This document shows, in pieces, positions 43,241 to 52,412 of a DNA stretch of 64,000 nucleotides. A model generated the notes under the pieces. That model was not told the origin of the DNA. It saw only the letters and a program-made list of their open reading frames with translations, and did no database searches. The stretch's first letter is position 1. The number at the start of each line of letters is the position of its first letter. The stretch comes from Leptospira wolbachii serovar Codice str. CDC (GTDB lineage Bacteria; Spirochaetota; Leptospiria; Leptospirales; Leptospiraceae): positions 1,318,001 to 1,382,000 of the forward strand of contig NZ_AOGZ02000014.1 in NCBI RefSeq assembly GCF_000332515.2. The letters are read 5' to 3'. The translations under genes and the position numbers were made by a program.

Positions 43241-43741
43241 TCAAGGAAGGAATTGTCTCTCCCAGTAATCGGTTTCCGAACTTGGTGTCAATCCTTCTTT
43301 CAGGTGGTTAAATTCCGTTTCGTCCTCTTCGGTTTCCCGTTTGACCCATTCTGCGTAAAATTCTTCTGAGGTCATTCGTTTGGTCCGAAGCCTACGAGCA
43401 AAATTAACAATCTCCTTATCGGATGTGATCACCAAACACTGTGAAGGTACTGGACATAAGTTGAGGTAGCCAATGATGAGTTCATCAGCTTTTTTCTCAT
43501 GGCTGTAATGGATAGAGAATTCACCCAAATCTTCCGAATAACAATCCGAGGTAAGATCCTTTTTTCCGTCAAAAAATACTAAGATTTTAGAATGTTTATT
43601 CTTAGCATAAAATCGTTTGAGGTGAGCTAATAACCCATCCCGGGCATCTTGTAATCGGTATTCCCCCAAACAAAAAGCCAAATCGGGATATTTATACATC
43701 AGATTCATCCCATCGATCAGGATTCTCTCAATTACGGGCAC
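43241..43741 (-). CDS. NYN-domain (YacP/DUF901-like) putative ribonuclease
   Basis: 166 residues from GTG 43741. NYN/PIN-like fold: RILIDGMNLMYKYPDL near the N-terminus, a middle KILVFFDGKKD, then KKADELIIGYLN and VITSDKEIVNFARRL, which carry the conserved acidic residues of YacP-like proteins. In Bacillus YacP (Rae1) is a ribosome-associated endonuclease; the reaction here is inferred from the fold. It heads the acyltransferase operon on the minus strand, an uninformative neighbourhood, and lies 52 bases from the divergent dprE2-like gene. Confidence 0.75.
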   Translation of the reverse strand: MPVIERILIDGMNLMYKYPDLAFCLGEYRLQDARDGLLAHLKRFYAKNKHSKILVFFDGKKDLTSDCYSEDLGEFSIHYSHEKKADELIIGYLNLCPVPSQCLVITSDKEIVNFARRLRTKRMTSEEFYAEWVKRETEEDETEFNHLKEGLTPSSETDYWERQFLP

Positions 43742-43792
43742 AACTCTATTGAAACCACTTGCCAGATCCGATTAAACCAAAAAAACGTAAAC

Positions 43793-44545
43793 ATGGGGAA
43801 AAAAATAATCATCGTCGGTGCCTCGAGTGGGATCGGAAAAGCCATAGCAGAAGCTGAATTGAACGCGGGGAATTCCGTGGTTCTTTTGGCCAGGAGGGAA
43901 AAGTCCCTAGAATCCATTGCCAAAAAAGCCAATTTAGGAAAAGAGAAAAGAGCCTTTCCTTTGGTCTTTGATGTGACAAAGTTTTCCACAGCGGAAAAAA
44001 CCTTCGGGAAAGCGGTGAGTTTACTTGGCAATGTGGATGAAGTGTATTTTGCATCCGGTGTGATGCCTGAAATCTCTCCTAACGAATACAATACGACCAA
44101 AGACTTAGAAATGTTAAATGTTAACCTTTTAGGTGCTGTTGCTTTCTTAAATCCCGTAGCTACTTATTTTGCAAAACAAAAATCTGGTAAAATTATAGGA
44201 ATCTCTTCGATTGCAGGAGAACGAGGACGCAAAGGAAATCCAGTTTACAATACTTCCAAAGCTGCATTAAACACATACCTTGAAGCTCTTCGCAACCGAC
44301 TATCAGAATCCAATGTCCAAGTAACAACCATTAAACCTGGATTTGTGATTACGGAAATGACTAAGGGTTTGAAACTTCCGGAAAAAGGATTAATGAAAGC
44401 AATCACAGCCGAAGAAGCTGCAGAAAAAATTCGCACCATTGTGGCAAATGGAAAAGACGAAGCATTTGTTCCTGGGATTTGGGCTTTGGTTGGTCTTATC
44501 ATTCGTAACATTCCCAATTTCATTTTTAAAAAACTGAGTATATAA
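43793..44545 (+). CDS. SDR oxidoreductase, DprE2-like (polyprenylphosphoryl-2-keto-pentose reductase type)
   Basis: 250 residues. NAD(P)-binding [16 protein letters not shown], catalytic [23 protein letters not shown] (Ser, YxxxK) and [12 protein letters not shown]. The [19 protein letters not shown] segment and the end [16 protein letters not shown] match, from my memory, the mycobacterial DprE2 features SSAAGERVRRANFVY and RHIPRSIFRKLPI. In mycobacteria DprE2 reduces the keto-sugar made by DprE1 to give decaprenylphosphoryl-arabinose. The gene right after it is DprE1-like, one base apart, in one operon. Whether the sugar is a ribose/arabinose unit in Leptospira is unknown. Confidence 0.8.
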   Translation: MGKKIIIVGASSGIGKAIAEAELNAGNSVVLLARREKSLESIAKKANLGKEKRAFPLVFDVTKFSTAEKTFGKAVSLLGNVDEVYFASGVMPEISPNEYNTTKDLEMLNVNLLGAVAFLNPVATYFAKQKSGKIIGISSIAGERGRKGNPVYNTSKAALNTYLEALRNRLSESNVQVTTIKPGFVITEMTKGLKLPEKGLMKAITAEEAAEKIRTIVANGKDEAFVPGIWALVGLIIRNIPNFIFKKLSI

Positions 44546-44546
44546 C

Positions 44547-45986
44547 ATGGTCGCAAAAAAAACAAAATCCATTCCTGATGTGAAAGTTCCCAAAAAGGAA
44601 AAAGTCGAAGCATGGGGGATGAGTTCCTTTTCTCTTTCCTCTGTATTTCATCCAGAAACAGAAGAAGAAATCAAAGAACTCTTTGTATGGGCAAACCAAA
44701 CTGGCACCAAAATAGCGTTACGCGGTGGTGGTTGTAGTTATGGAGATGCTTCCACCAATACAGATGGAATTGTTTTGGATCTAACTCGCTTCAACAAGGT
44801 TTTAGATTTTAATTTGAAAACCGGTGTGATGACGGTCCAATCCGGAGCCCGCATCAAAGACCTTTGGGAAACAGGAATTGAAAATGGATATTGGCCTCCT
44901 GTAGTCTCTGGTACCATGATGCCAACCCTCGGTGGTGCACTTTCTATGAACATTCATGGAAAAAATAACTTCAAGGTAGGAACCATTGGTGAACATATCA
45001 AAGAATTTACTTTCCTTACTGCTAAAGGCGATATCTTAGTTTGTTCTCCAAAAAAAAATACAGATCTATTTTATTCTGCGATTTCCGGCTTCGGGATGTT
45101 AGGTTGTTTTTTAACAGTACAAATTAAAATGAAACCAATATATGCAGGTAAGATGAAAATTGATCCAGTATATGTTAGAAACTTTGATGAACTTTTTGCC
45201 TACTTTGAAGAGCATTATAAATCTTCCGATTATTTAGTGGGTTGGATTGATGCCTTTGCTTCAGGAAAATCAATGGGTAGAGGTCAAATCCACAAGGCCA
45301 CCAATTTAAAGGAAGGAGAGGATCCTGATTTTCCTGGTAACTGTTTATTAGAAAGACAACACCTTCCCTCTCGCCTATTCTATGTGATTCCTAAAAAATG
45401 GATGTGGATACTTATGCGTCCCTTTAGTTTTAATTTAGGAATGCGCCTTATTAATTTAGCGAAGTGTATTGCAAGTATTCTTGTAAACCATAAGGCTTAT
45501 TACCAAGGTCATGCGGAATATGCTTTTCTTTTGGACTATGTTCCCAATTGGAAGTTTGTTTACAAACCTGGTGGAATGATCCAATACCAAGTTTTTATCC
45601 CCAAAGAGAACGCCAAACAAGCATTCCGTGAAATCTTCACCATTTGCCAAGAAAGAGGGATAGTAAACTATCTATCTGTTTTCAAAAAACACAAACCAGA
45701 CCCATTTCTTTTAACTCACGCAGTGGATGGATTTTCTATGGCAATGGACTTCCCTGTTACCAAAGGGAACAGAGATAAACTCTGGTCTTTATGCCATGAA
45801 ATGGATGAAATTGTTCTGAAACACAAAGGTAGATTTTATTTTGCTAAGGACTCCACGCTACGCAAACGTGTGATGGAATCTTACTTTCCAAAAGAAAATC
45901 TCAAAAGGTTTTATTCTTTGAAGAAAAAGTATGATCCAAAAGGGATTTTGCAAACTGACCTTTACAAACGAGTGTTTTTAACTTAA
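44547..45986 (+). CDS. FAD-linked oxidase, DprE1-like (polyprenylphosphoryl-ribose oxidase type)
   Basis: 479 residues of the VAO flavin family. The N-terminal FAD domain has [11 protein letters not shown] (near residue 59; DprE1 has RGLGRSYGDN) and [17 protein letters not shown] (near 135; DprE1 IHGKNHHSAGSFGNH), including the active-site His. The substrate domain ends with [24 protein letters not shown] and [10 protein letters not shown], with the catalytic Lys position kept. The cysteine that benzothiazinones attack in DprE1 (NICVDFP) is Ala here. Together with the SDR gene it should epimerise a polyprenyl-linked pentose at C2. Substrate and product are inferred. Confidence 0.82.
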   Translation: MVAKKTKSIPDVKVPKKEKVEAWGMSSFSLSSVFHPETEEEIKELFVWANQTGTKIALRGGGCSYGDASTNTDGIVLDLTRFNKVLDFNLKTGVMTVQSGARIKDLWETGIENGYWPPVVSGTMMPTLGGALSMNIHGKNNFKVGTIGEHIKEFTFLTAKGDILVCSPKKNTDLFYSAISGFGMLGCFLTVQIKMKPIYAGKMKIDPVYVRNFDELFAYFEEHYKSSDYLVGWIDAFASGKSMGRGQIHKATNLKEGEDPDFPGNCLLERQHLPSRLFYVIPKKWMWILMRPFSFNLGMRLINLAKCIASILVNHKAYYQGHAEYAFLLDYVPNWKFVYKPGGMIQYQVFIPKENAKQAFREIFTICQERGIVNYLSVFKKHKPDPFLLTHAVDGFSMAMDFPVTKGNRDKLWSLCHEMDEIVLKHKGRFYFAKDSTLRKRVMESYFPKENLKRFYSLKKKYDPKGILQTDLYKRVFLT

Positions 45987-45996
45987 CCGCTAAAAT

Positions 45997-46024
45997 TCTC
46001 GCGTGCTCTTAAATACACGCGAGA
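45997..46024. terminator. Hairpin between the dprE1-like and lptF-like genes
   Basis: TCTCGCGTG (45997-46005) pairs with CACGCGAGA (46016-46024), 9 perfect bp with high GC, around a 10-base loop. Neither side has a long T-tract (ATTTTA on the minus side). It lies in the 95-base gap between convergent genes and may serve both. Confidence 0.55.
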
Positions 46025-46081
46025 GACACAGCCCAAGATTGTAATAGATTCAAACGAAAACTGAAATACGGGCGAAAGGAA

Positions 46082-47218
46082 TTAGATATTCATTCGTCTG
46101 TACAAATAGTACGCCGCTGTGGTAAAAATTACGGGTGTCATCCACATTCCGATCCAGATGGGTAAGGCACCATTTTCCGCCAACGTTTTAGCAGTCGAAT
46201 TCAAAATATAATACAATAATACAACAGCAATGGTAAGTCCAAGACTTGCTACACCTGCAGAACGTTTGGTGATCGCACCAGCAAGAGCTCCGAGTGCTAC
46301 CACAACAAAAGACATGAGTGGCATAGCAAATGCCATGTGTTGTTGGATAATCACATTACGGAAAGGAATTCCTTTTGTGATCCTGGACTGAATTTCATCG
46401 GCTAATTCAAAAAAATTCATTTCCTCTGGATTACGAATAGGTTTGGAAAAATAAGCCAAGTCTTCCGGAAAGTCATAGGTTTTTTCAGGATACTTAATCC
46501 GAGACACAAGTTCTAGATTTTCATTAAACCTGACTTCTTCCGCATCATACAAAACCCAACTGTGTGGGGAAGGAATGAATTTTGCTTTTTGGGAGGATAC
46601 AGTGTACGTTGGATGACCATCGGGAGTGATTTCAATATAATTGAATCCGCCTTTTACGGTTTTTTCTTTTTCATCGATCCAGTAGACATAATAGAATCCC
46701 TTTTTTCCTTTGATATGCAATTGGTAAACAAAATCAATCAAGCGATTGGAGCCCTTAGCCATTATACTATATTCGATCTGTGCTTGTTTGTTGGCAGGAA
46801 TCACAACCGTTTGGCCAAAGAGAGTCATAATCAGCCACATAGAGATTCCAAAAAATAAAATTGGAGTAATGATTCGAATGAAGGAAACTCCGGCAACCAT
46901 CATCGCCACAAGTTCTTTGTTTACACTGAATTGACCGATGACAAAACAAACTGAAAACATAAGAGCCGGCGCCACCACCTGATCCACCATAGATGGTAAC
47001 GAATACAAAACATGCAAATAAACATGTGTTTGATTTACTTTCGAAGATACTAAATACTTCATCACATCTGTGAATTTATAAATCACAATCATGGATGTAA
47101 GCATAATAAGAGTACCAATAAAGGTTTTAAAAAAATCTAAAAATAAATAACGATCTAAAGTACGAAAAGGAATGAACTCTTTTTTGAACCAAAGAAAGGG
47201 TGCTAACAACAAATTCAT
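46082..47218 (-). CDS. LptF/LptG-family LPS-export permease
   Basis: 378 residues with six membrane helices: three N-terminal (DRYLFLDFFKTFIGTLIMLTS and so on), a large periplasmic beta-jelly-roll domain (about 140-260, with GFYYVYWIDEKEKTVKGGF), and three C-terminal helices (HMAFAMPLMSFVVVALGALAGAITKRSAGVASLG, given here in part). This is the YjgP/YjgQ architecture (PF03739) of the LptB2FG transporter that extracts LPS from the inner membrane. Only one permease is present here; its partner must be elsewhere. Its ATG overlaps the stop of the phosphatase gene (ATGA). Confidence 0.9.
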   Translation of the reverse strand: MNLLLAPFLWFKKEFIPFRTLDRYLFLDFFKTFIGTLIMLTSMIVIYKFTDVMKYLVSSKVNQTHVYLHVLYSLPSMVDQVVAPALMFSVCFVIGQFSVNKELVAMMVAGVSFIRIITPILFFGISMWLIMTLFGQTVVIPANKQAQIEYSIMAKGSNRLIDFVYQLHIKGKKGFYYVYWIDEKEKTVKGGFNYIEITPDGHPTYTVSSQKAKFIPSPHSWVLYDAEEVRFNENLELVSRIKYPEKTYDFPEDLAYFSKPIRNPEEMNFFELADEIQSRITKGIPFRNVIIQQHMAFAMPLMSFVVVALGALAGAITKRSAGVASLGLTIAVVLLYYILNSTAKTLAENGALPIWIGMWMTPVIFTTAAYYLYRRMNI

Positions 47219-48498
47219 AAAAATTCCAATAACAACATACTCATATCATCGGAAATTCGTTTTGCCGAAAATGACATTGAGTCCTCATATAGAGCATTCA
47301 AAAATTCTTCACCTTTTTTGTCAGAATGATTTTTTATCGAAGATAGTAAATGTTCGTCTCCATAAATCTCTCCTGCCGTATCGAAAACTTCCAAAATGCC
47401 ATCAGAATAGAGTAAAATTCGATCTCCTGAATTGGGTGTGATAGAAAAATCTTTTAGATTAGGTTTTAAGAAGGAAACAATTAGGGTTCCCATCCCTTCC
47501 ATAAACTTAGGATCGGAATCTTTTTCCATTCGGATGAGGGGTGGGTGACCTGCAATGGAATACTGGATTTCTCTTGTGATTGTATCTACAAACAATACAC
47601 AAGCACTGATATGGTTATTGGGAACTAATGTTTGTAAATCGGTATGAATAGATTTTAAACAAGCAGAAGGTTCCGTTTGATTTCCGTGAATTTTAAAAGC
47701 AAGGACGGCCATAGCAGAAACCATTGCAGATGCAATTCCATGACCTGAGACATCAGCAAAAAAAAGGGCTAACTTTCCATCCTCTCTTTCCAAATAACTG
47801 ATGGCATCACCCCCCACTTGTCCAAAGGATCGAAAAAAAGAATGGAGTTTCACACCTTTTGTTTTCGGCCACTGGGTGGTTACCAAATTGGACTGGGTTT
47901 CATTTGCCAAATCCAATTCGTTTAACATACGATCTTGAAATCCTTTGAGTTGGGATTCTGAAATTCGGAGTTTTTCAACAGAGCTTAGGCGAATATTGAG
48001 TGTTAAATACGAAACGAGAGCTGGTGTGATGATAGCAGAAAGATACAATGGCAAATCCACTTGTGGTTCTTTTGTATAAAGACCAATGATAATTCCTGCA
48101 GAAGATACAGTTCCCAAATAGGAAACAAGAGATCTTCTATCCACAAAACTAACTCCAATACAAGAGAGTACCAAAATCATTCCCACCAGATAACCAATAT
48201 AAAGTGAGTTCCAATAGAGAAGAATGAGAGAATGAGCACTCATTGTGTAAAAGAAAAACAACATGATAGATTGGATTTGTTTTCGAACCCAATCAGATAC
48301 ATAAGTAGCAAAGAAAAAACCTAAAGTTATGGAGGCATGTAAAACACGAATCCACTTAGGATCATACAATCTCAACTCATCAATGGGTGCAAAAATTCCA
48401 AAACCGATAAAACTAAAAAATACAACGAGGCAGATTCTTGAAATCTTCATTACCTCATCATCTAGTTTAAATCGTTCTTGGAAGGATTGTTTTATCAT
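47215..48498 (-). CDS. Membrane-bound SpoIIE (PP2C-type) serine phosphatase
   Basis: 427 residues. About six membrane helices in residues 15-190 (for example IMLFFFYTMSAHSLILLYW and YIGYLVGMILVLSCIGVS), a short coiled link, then an SpoIIE domain with GGDAISYL, FFADVSGHGIASAMVSAM, LLYSDGILEVFD and SDDMSMLLLEF carrying the metal Asp residues. Candidate sensor-phosphatase of a partner-switching circuit. Four-base overlaps with genes on both sides tie it to the thioesterase and LptF/G genes. Confidence 0.85.
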   Translation of the reverse strand: MIKQSFQERFKLDDEVMKISRICLVVFFSFIGFGIFAPIDELRLYDPKWIRVLHASITLGFFFATYVSDWVRKQIQSIMLFFFYTMSAHSLILLYWNSLYIGYLVGMILVLSCIGVSFVDRRSLVSYLGTVSSAGIIIGLYTKEPQVDLPLYLSAIITPALVSYLTLNIRLSSVEKLRISESQLKGFQDRMLNELDLANETQSNLVTTQWPKTKGVKLHSFFRSFGQVGGDAISYLEREDGKLALFFADVSGHGIASAMVSAMAVLAFKIHGNQTEPSACLKSIHTDLQTLVPNNHISACVLFVDTITREIQYSIAGHPPLIRMEKDSDPKFMEGMGTLIVSFLKPNLKDFSITPNSGDRILLYSDGILEVFDTAGEIYGDEHLLSSIKNHSDKKGEEFLNALYEDSMSFSAKRISDDMSMLLLEFL

Positions 48499-48920
48499 AC
48501 CAAATGGTTGGATCCAAATTTAGTTTTAAAATGTTCAGGAAGAGCTGATGGTTTTTGCAATTCAAAATCGAACCAAACAAAAGCGGCGTTTCCAGTCAAA
48601 ACACATTCCTCGTTTTCATTCCACATAGAACAAATCACAGTAAAGGCCCGTGAGGAAATAGAATCCACTTCTAAGGTGATCTCTAAAGTGGCAGGGAAAA
48701 CTACTTGTTTACGGTAATCCATATCCAAATGAGTGAGCACGGGGCCTGCTTTAACAGGCTTTAGTGGAGAGTCCCAAAGCGCTTCTTTTGTAAAATAATC
48801 AGCCCTGGCAGATTCAAAATATCTGACGTAAGTAACATTGTTTACATGTCCGAAGGCATCCATCTCACCCCAAACAACTTGTTGGGTGAATTTATGTTTG
48901 TATTTGATTGGTTTTGACAT
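48495..48920 (-). CDS. 4HBT-family acyl-CoA thioesterase (YbgC/FadM-like)
   Basis: 141 residues of hot-dog fold. The signature VVWGEMDAFGHVNNVTYVRYFESARADYF contains the catalytic Asp and the GHVNN motif of 4-hydroxybenzoyl-CoA thioesterase-type enzymes. It should hydrolyse acyl-CoAs or acyl-ACPs. Substrate is undetermined. Located between pbpC (6 bases upstream) and the phosphatase gene (overlapping by 4), so part of the long minus-strand operon. Confidence 0.85.
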   Translation of the reverse strand: MSKPIKYKHKFTQQVVWGEMDAFGHVNNVTYVRYFESARADYFTKEALWDSPLKPVKAGPVLTHLDMDYRKQVVFPATLEITLEVDSISSRAFTVICSMWNENEECVLTGNAAFVWFDFELQKPSALPEHFKTKFGSNHLV

Positions 48921-48926
48921 TTTATG

Positions 48927-51077
48927 TTACCGAACTTCAAATAAGGAAAGAGACAAAACTTTGCCATCTCTATCCTTTACTTGCAAACGATACTCTCCCT
49001 TCTTTGGTTCCCAGAGGTAAGGTCCTCCTGCGGAACCAATCTTTTCATCGTTTAAATAATAAGAATACGAAACCTCGTAGGAACTGAAAGTAAAGAGGAT
49101 TTTTTGACGGCCCAAAGGAATATCTGGATCCAACGCGAAAATACTTCCATTCACGGGAGTAAGAATTCTCTTTGACTTTGTTTTCTCTACTCCACTGTCC
49201 TTAGACAGATTAAACTCTGTGTCTGTAGGGTTTTTAAAATCAGGTTCTTTTAATTTGGAATCTAGCGACTCATGTAAAACATCCATTGCCTCTCGCCAAA
49301 CAGGAGCAGCACCAGTAATGCCCGAAACATCTAACATAGGAGCGCCAGTAGGATTTCCGACCCAAACACCTACTGTATAAAATTCCGAGTAACCAATACA
49401 CCAATTGTCTCTCATGTCTTGGCTTGTTCCTGTTTTGACTGATGTATAATACGATGTTGATAAATAATTATCCCATCCAAACCCAAGGGACCGAGCTTCT
49501 CGATCAGCAAGAATTTCCGATACCATATAACTTACGGTAGGTGAAAATATCGTTCGAGTTGAGGAACTTTTTTTAGATGGTTGGAAGGTAAATTCAGAAT
49601 AAACTCCTGCATTGGCAAGAGTGCGGTAAGCGTTGGTAAGTTCCAGTAGAGTCATATCTGCCGTTCCTAATGCCAAGGAGGGACCATAAAACTCTGGATA
49701 ACGAAGGCCTGTGATTCCCAACCTCTCTAAGATAGATACAAATTCATTGATATCTAAAAAAGACAAAGCACGGATGGCAGGAATATTGAGGGAGGAGGCT
49801 AAACTTTGCCTCACTGTTACATTTCCTTTATAGGATTTATCATAGTTTAACGGTCGATAGATGCCTTGGTAAACAGGAATTCCCACAGGAGAATCGGAAA
49901 GAATAGAATCGGGAGTGAGTTTATTTTCTTGGAAGTTCTGTGCATATACAAATGGTTTTAGAGTGGATCCGACTTGTCTTTTGCTTCGGATGAGATCTAG
50001 TTTCGCAACAGAACTTTCTTCTCCAATATTGGGAACATAAACCAGAACTTGCCCCGTACGGTTGTCGAGAACGATGACGGCCCCATCTTTAACATTTTTA
50101 TCTGCGAGAGTTTTTACATTTCTCTTTAGGATCTCTTCTACTTTTCTTTGAAAGTTTAAGGATAAGGAAGATGTTATTTTCGAGTTCGAATTTTTATCTT
50201 CTTTGGAAAAATCGAAAAGAGCCTTTGCGAATAAAGGGACAAAGGAGGGATACTGTGCGTAGTCCAAGTTACGAAACAAAGATTCTCTTACCAAACGAGA
50301 AATGGCTGAACAATCATCTACACCGTCTCTTTCCATTTTCAGTAAACAAACACGTTTCACAACTTTTTCAATGGAACTTTGTGGGGAACGAATGAGAGCA
50401 GCGAGCACATAAGTTTCATTAGGTGACAGTGCTTCAGGAGATTTTCGAAACAGTCCCTTACTCGCGGAACTAATTCCTTTCAGTTCCCCTCGAAAGTATA
50501 TCAAGTTGATATAAGCGGTAAAAATTTCTTCCTTCGTCCAAGTTTCTTCCAAATCCACGGCCCTTTGGATTTGTTTTAGTTTTTGAAATATAGTTTTACG
50601 TTTGGATTCTTTCGGTTGTAATTCCGGGTCCAAAAGAGAGGCGAGCTGCATGGTAATGGTAGAACCACCACGTAACGAAGACCCCGTGAGATTTCCCAGG
50701 AAGGAGGAAACAAGAGCATTCGAATCCACTCCTCCATGGGAAAAGAATCGTTTGTCTTCTGCATGAACGACTGACTCAACTAAAAATTTGGGGAGTTGGT
50801 TATAGTCCGCCCATTCTTCCGATCGATACGTATTCTGGATTCTGTACCTTTGGACAAGTTCACCACTCCGGTCAAACAGTTGTATGTCGGAAGGTTTGTA
50901 GCTAGATTTTACTTCTTCATAGGTTGGTAAAGCCCAAAGGGAAGACCCTACGGCAAAGAAATAAATAACAATAGTAGAAATAAAAAAGCGTATGATTCCA
51001 AAATCAAAACGGTTTGGTTTACCGAGGAGTGGTCTCGGCATTTTCATAACCCGTTTCGATGATGGAGTGGCTTCCAT
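48927..51077 (-). CDS. pbpC: Penicillin-binding protein 1C (class A, glycosyltransferase + transpeptidase)
   Basis: 716 residues. An N-terminal membrane helix (FFISTIVIYFFAVGSSLWAL), a GT51 domain with HAEDKRFFSHGG and LRGGSTITMQLASL, a transpeptidase domain with GSTLKPFVYA (S-x-x-K), SLNIPA (S-x-N) and KTGTSQ, and a C-terminal BiPBP_C-like domain (GSAGGPYLWEPKKGEYRLQVKD in part). This combination is that of PBP1C. It polymerises glycan strands in the periplasm. ATG 51077 overlaps rsmD by 59 bp; ATG 51047 or 51041 are alternatives that shorten the overlap. Confidence 0.9.
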   Translation of the reverse strand: MEATPSSKRVMKMPRPLLGKPNRFDFGIIRFFISTIVIYFFAVGSSLWALPTYEEVKSSYKPSDIQLFDRSGELVQRYRIQNTYRSEEWADYNQLPKFLVESVVHAEDKRFFSHGGVDSNALVSSFLGNLTGSSLRGGSTITMQLASLLDPELQPKESKRKTIFQKLKQIQRAVDLEETWTKEEIFTAYINLIYFRGELKGISSASKGLFRKSPEALSPNETYVLAALIRSPQSSIEKVVKRVCLLKMERDGVDDCSAISRLVRESLFRNLDYAQYPSFVPLFAKALFDFSKEDKNSNSKITSSLSLNFQRKVEEILKRNVKTLADKNVKDGAVIVLDNRTGQVLVYVPNIGEESSVAKLDLIRSKRQVGSTLKPFVYAQNFQENKLTPDSILSDSPVGIPVYQGIYRPLNYDKSYKGNVTVRQSLASSLNIPAIRALSFLDINEFVSILERLGITGLRYPEFYGPSLALGTADMTLLELTNAYRTLANAGVYSEFTFQPSKKSSSTRTIFSPTVSYMVSEILADREARSLGFGWDNYLSTSYYTSVKTGTSQDMRDNWCIGYSEFYTVGVWVGNPTGAPMLDVSGITGAAPVWREAMDVLHESLDSKLKEPDFKNPTDTEFNLSKDSGVEKTKSKRILTPVNGSIFALDPDIPLGRQKILFTFSSYEVSYSYYLNDEKIGSAGGPYLWEPKKGEYRLQVKDRDGKVLSLSLFEVR

Positions 51078-51633
51078 ACTCCCTTACCTTATGAGGAACC
51101 GAAGCCCAAATTTTATCAATAGCTTGCCGTTCCGGAATTTGACATAAAATCAAAAATGGCTTTTTAGTAGAGACACAAAAGGTATATAGTTGTTCCAACA
51201 TCTCTTTCATTCGGGTGGGAGTTTCCGACCAATACGTGTAAGGTGGATCTAAATAAAATATATAAGCCTCTTCCTCACCCAACTCCCACTTTAACGTATG
51301 TTTGGTTGCATCTTTCCGAAACAATTGAACATTGGTAAGTCCTCGAAAAAGGGAATGGAGTTGTCTAAACCTAGTTTGGTCTAACTCGTACGTCAAAAGT
51401 CTTTTCACAGACAGGCTATAAGCTTCAGCGGAAATCTGCCCACTGCCCGAAAAGTAATCACAAAATAAAACAGAATCAAAACCGAGACCCCAAGAAAGAA
51501 GACGAGAGTCCATAAGAGAGAAGATGGCTTTTTTCATAAGGCTATTCGTAAAATTCAAATGCCCCGAAACATCTGGTGGGGAAGGAATTTCTTTTCCTTT
51601 CCACTTTCCTTGTGATACACGTAATCCTTTCAT
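51019..51633 (-). CDS. rsmD: RsmD-type 16S rRNA (guanine(966)-N2)-methyltransferase
   Basis: 204 residues. The N-terminal GLRVSQGKWKGKEIPSP and FTNSLMKKAIFSLM segments correspond to RsmD's RxTSDRVREALFNIL region. The AdoMet site is FCDYFSGSGQISAEAYS (D-x-F-x-GSG) and the catalytic motif is FYLDPPYTYW (DPPY). It methylates N2 of G966 in 16S rRNA. ATG 51633 follows the stop of the previous gene directly (TAA-ATG), so it is in the same operon as the secreted protein and pbpC. Sequence is more divergent than usual for RsmD, so a sibling DNA/RNA methylase is not excluded. Confidence 0.75.
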   Translation of the reverse strand: MKGLRVSQGKWKGKEIPSPPDVSGHLNFTNSLMKKAIFSLMDSRLLSWGLGFDSVLFCDYFSGSGQISAEAYSLSVKRLLTYELDQTRFRQLHSLFRGLTNVQLFRKDATKHTLKWELGEEEAYIFYLDPPYTYWSETPTRMKEMLEQLYTFCVSTKKPFLILCQIPERQAIDKIWASVPHKVREYGSHSIIETGYENAETTPR

Positions 51634-52161
51634 TTATTTCCCTGAAGATTTAATCTCTTCCAGTTGAGATAACACGTGTTTGGAGGGAGAGTTGGATTCA
51701 ATTTCTGAAAAAATTTTCTTTGCTTCCGACTCGTTTTTTAAATCCATCAGCCCAAGCCCATACAATAGAAGTGCATCGTTGTATTTGGGGCTTTGTTTCC
51801 CCGACTTTTGAAAGTCTTTTCCCCATTCGATGAGTAAATCGGACTCCCCGAAAACAACGGCTCGTTCCATAAATAGATAAATGGCATTCCAGTAATGAAC
51901 CGACGATCTAAAGTTAGGTGGCGCTTCCCTGACCACCTTAGTTTTCAGCTGGGACCAATTTTCCTCAGTCGAGACATAGAGGAAAAAAATACGAGGATCT
52001 TTTTCTCCGTCGGCTGTGTTCAAGTATTGGAGGGACCCTTTGGATACGGTTGCGTAATTTCCTTTTTTGAATTCTGTATAGAGGGTCGAAAAACCGGAGG
52101 CCTCGCCCCAAAGGAGCGATGGTAGAATCAAAAAACCAAAAATATACTGAAAATAAGTCAA
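51634..52161 (-). CDS. Secreted TPR-like protein, unknown function
   Basis: 175 residues from a TTG start at 52161, needed to include the signal peptide YIFGFLILPSLLWGEA. The mature part is helical with repeat-like spacing (FKKGNYATVSKGSLQYL, KYNDALLLYGLGLMDLKNESEAKKIFSEI, each a helix pair), suggestive of two or three TPR-like hairpins. No motif is recognised. It is located between the zinc-ribbon gene (stop 1 base away) and rsmD, so it is probably cotranscribed with both. Confidence 0.6.
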   Translation of the reverse strand: MTYFQYIFGFLILPSLLWGEASGFSTLYTEFKKGNYATVSKGSLQYLNTADGEKDPRIFFLYVSTEENWSQLKTKVVREAPPNFRSSVHYWNAIYLFMERAVVFGESDLLIEWGKDFQKSGKQSPKYNDALLLYGLGLMDLKNESEAKKIFSEIESNSPSKHVLSQLEEIKSSGK

Positions 52162-52162
52162 A

Positions 52163-52342
52163 TTACAGTTCGGTGATATTCGCAGATCCGCACATAGGGC
52201 AGATCAATTCCCAAGAATCGAGGTATTCGTCCTCCCCTTCGGCTTCCCAACGGTGGTCACAATCCTCACAAGCATACGTTACGACGTCTTCGTTGAGGCT
52301 ATCCGCTTCGAATTCGTCATCTTCTAAAAAGTCATCTTCCAT
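52163..52342 (-). CDS. 59-residue acidic zinc-ribbon protein
   Basis: Short reading frame reading MEDDFLEDDEFEADS at the start, then C25-E-D-C28 and C48-P-M-C51 with HRWEAEGEDEY between. Two C-x2-C pairs about 20 residues apart make a zinc ribbon, similar in style to FmdB-type or rubredoxin-like small proteins; the first 22 residues are almost all acidic. The start ATG 52342 is preceded by AGAAGGGT, a good ribosome site, and the next gene starts just after its stop. It is the first gene of the minus-strand operon down to lptF-like. Likely a nucleic-acid or protein-binding adaptor; function unknown. Confidence 0.75.
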   Translation of the reverse strand: MEDDFLEDDEFEADSLNEDVVTYACEDCDHRWEAEGEDEYLDSWELICPMCGSANITEL

Positions 52343-52412
52343 ACCCTTCTCACTAAATCACAAAGAAAAAGCCGTGTCAAGTGGGGAGGGCAAAAAAAAA
52401 TGGGAACCAACG

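Noticed and set aside
52119..52412. Upstream in-frame extension of the TPR-like gene by 98 codons
   Set aside because: It is antisense to the 59-residue zinc-ribbon gene and is a Ser-rich shadow with no ribosome site.
52390..52412. A9 tract followed by ATG 52400 as the start of the TPR-like gene
   Set aside because: ATG 52400 is in a different frame that stops after about 40 codons; ATG 52413 opens the long frame with the membrane anchor.
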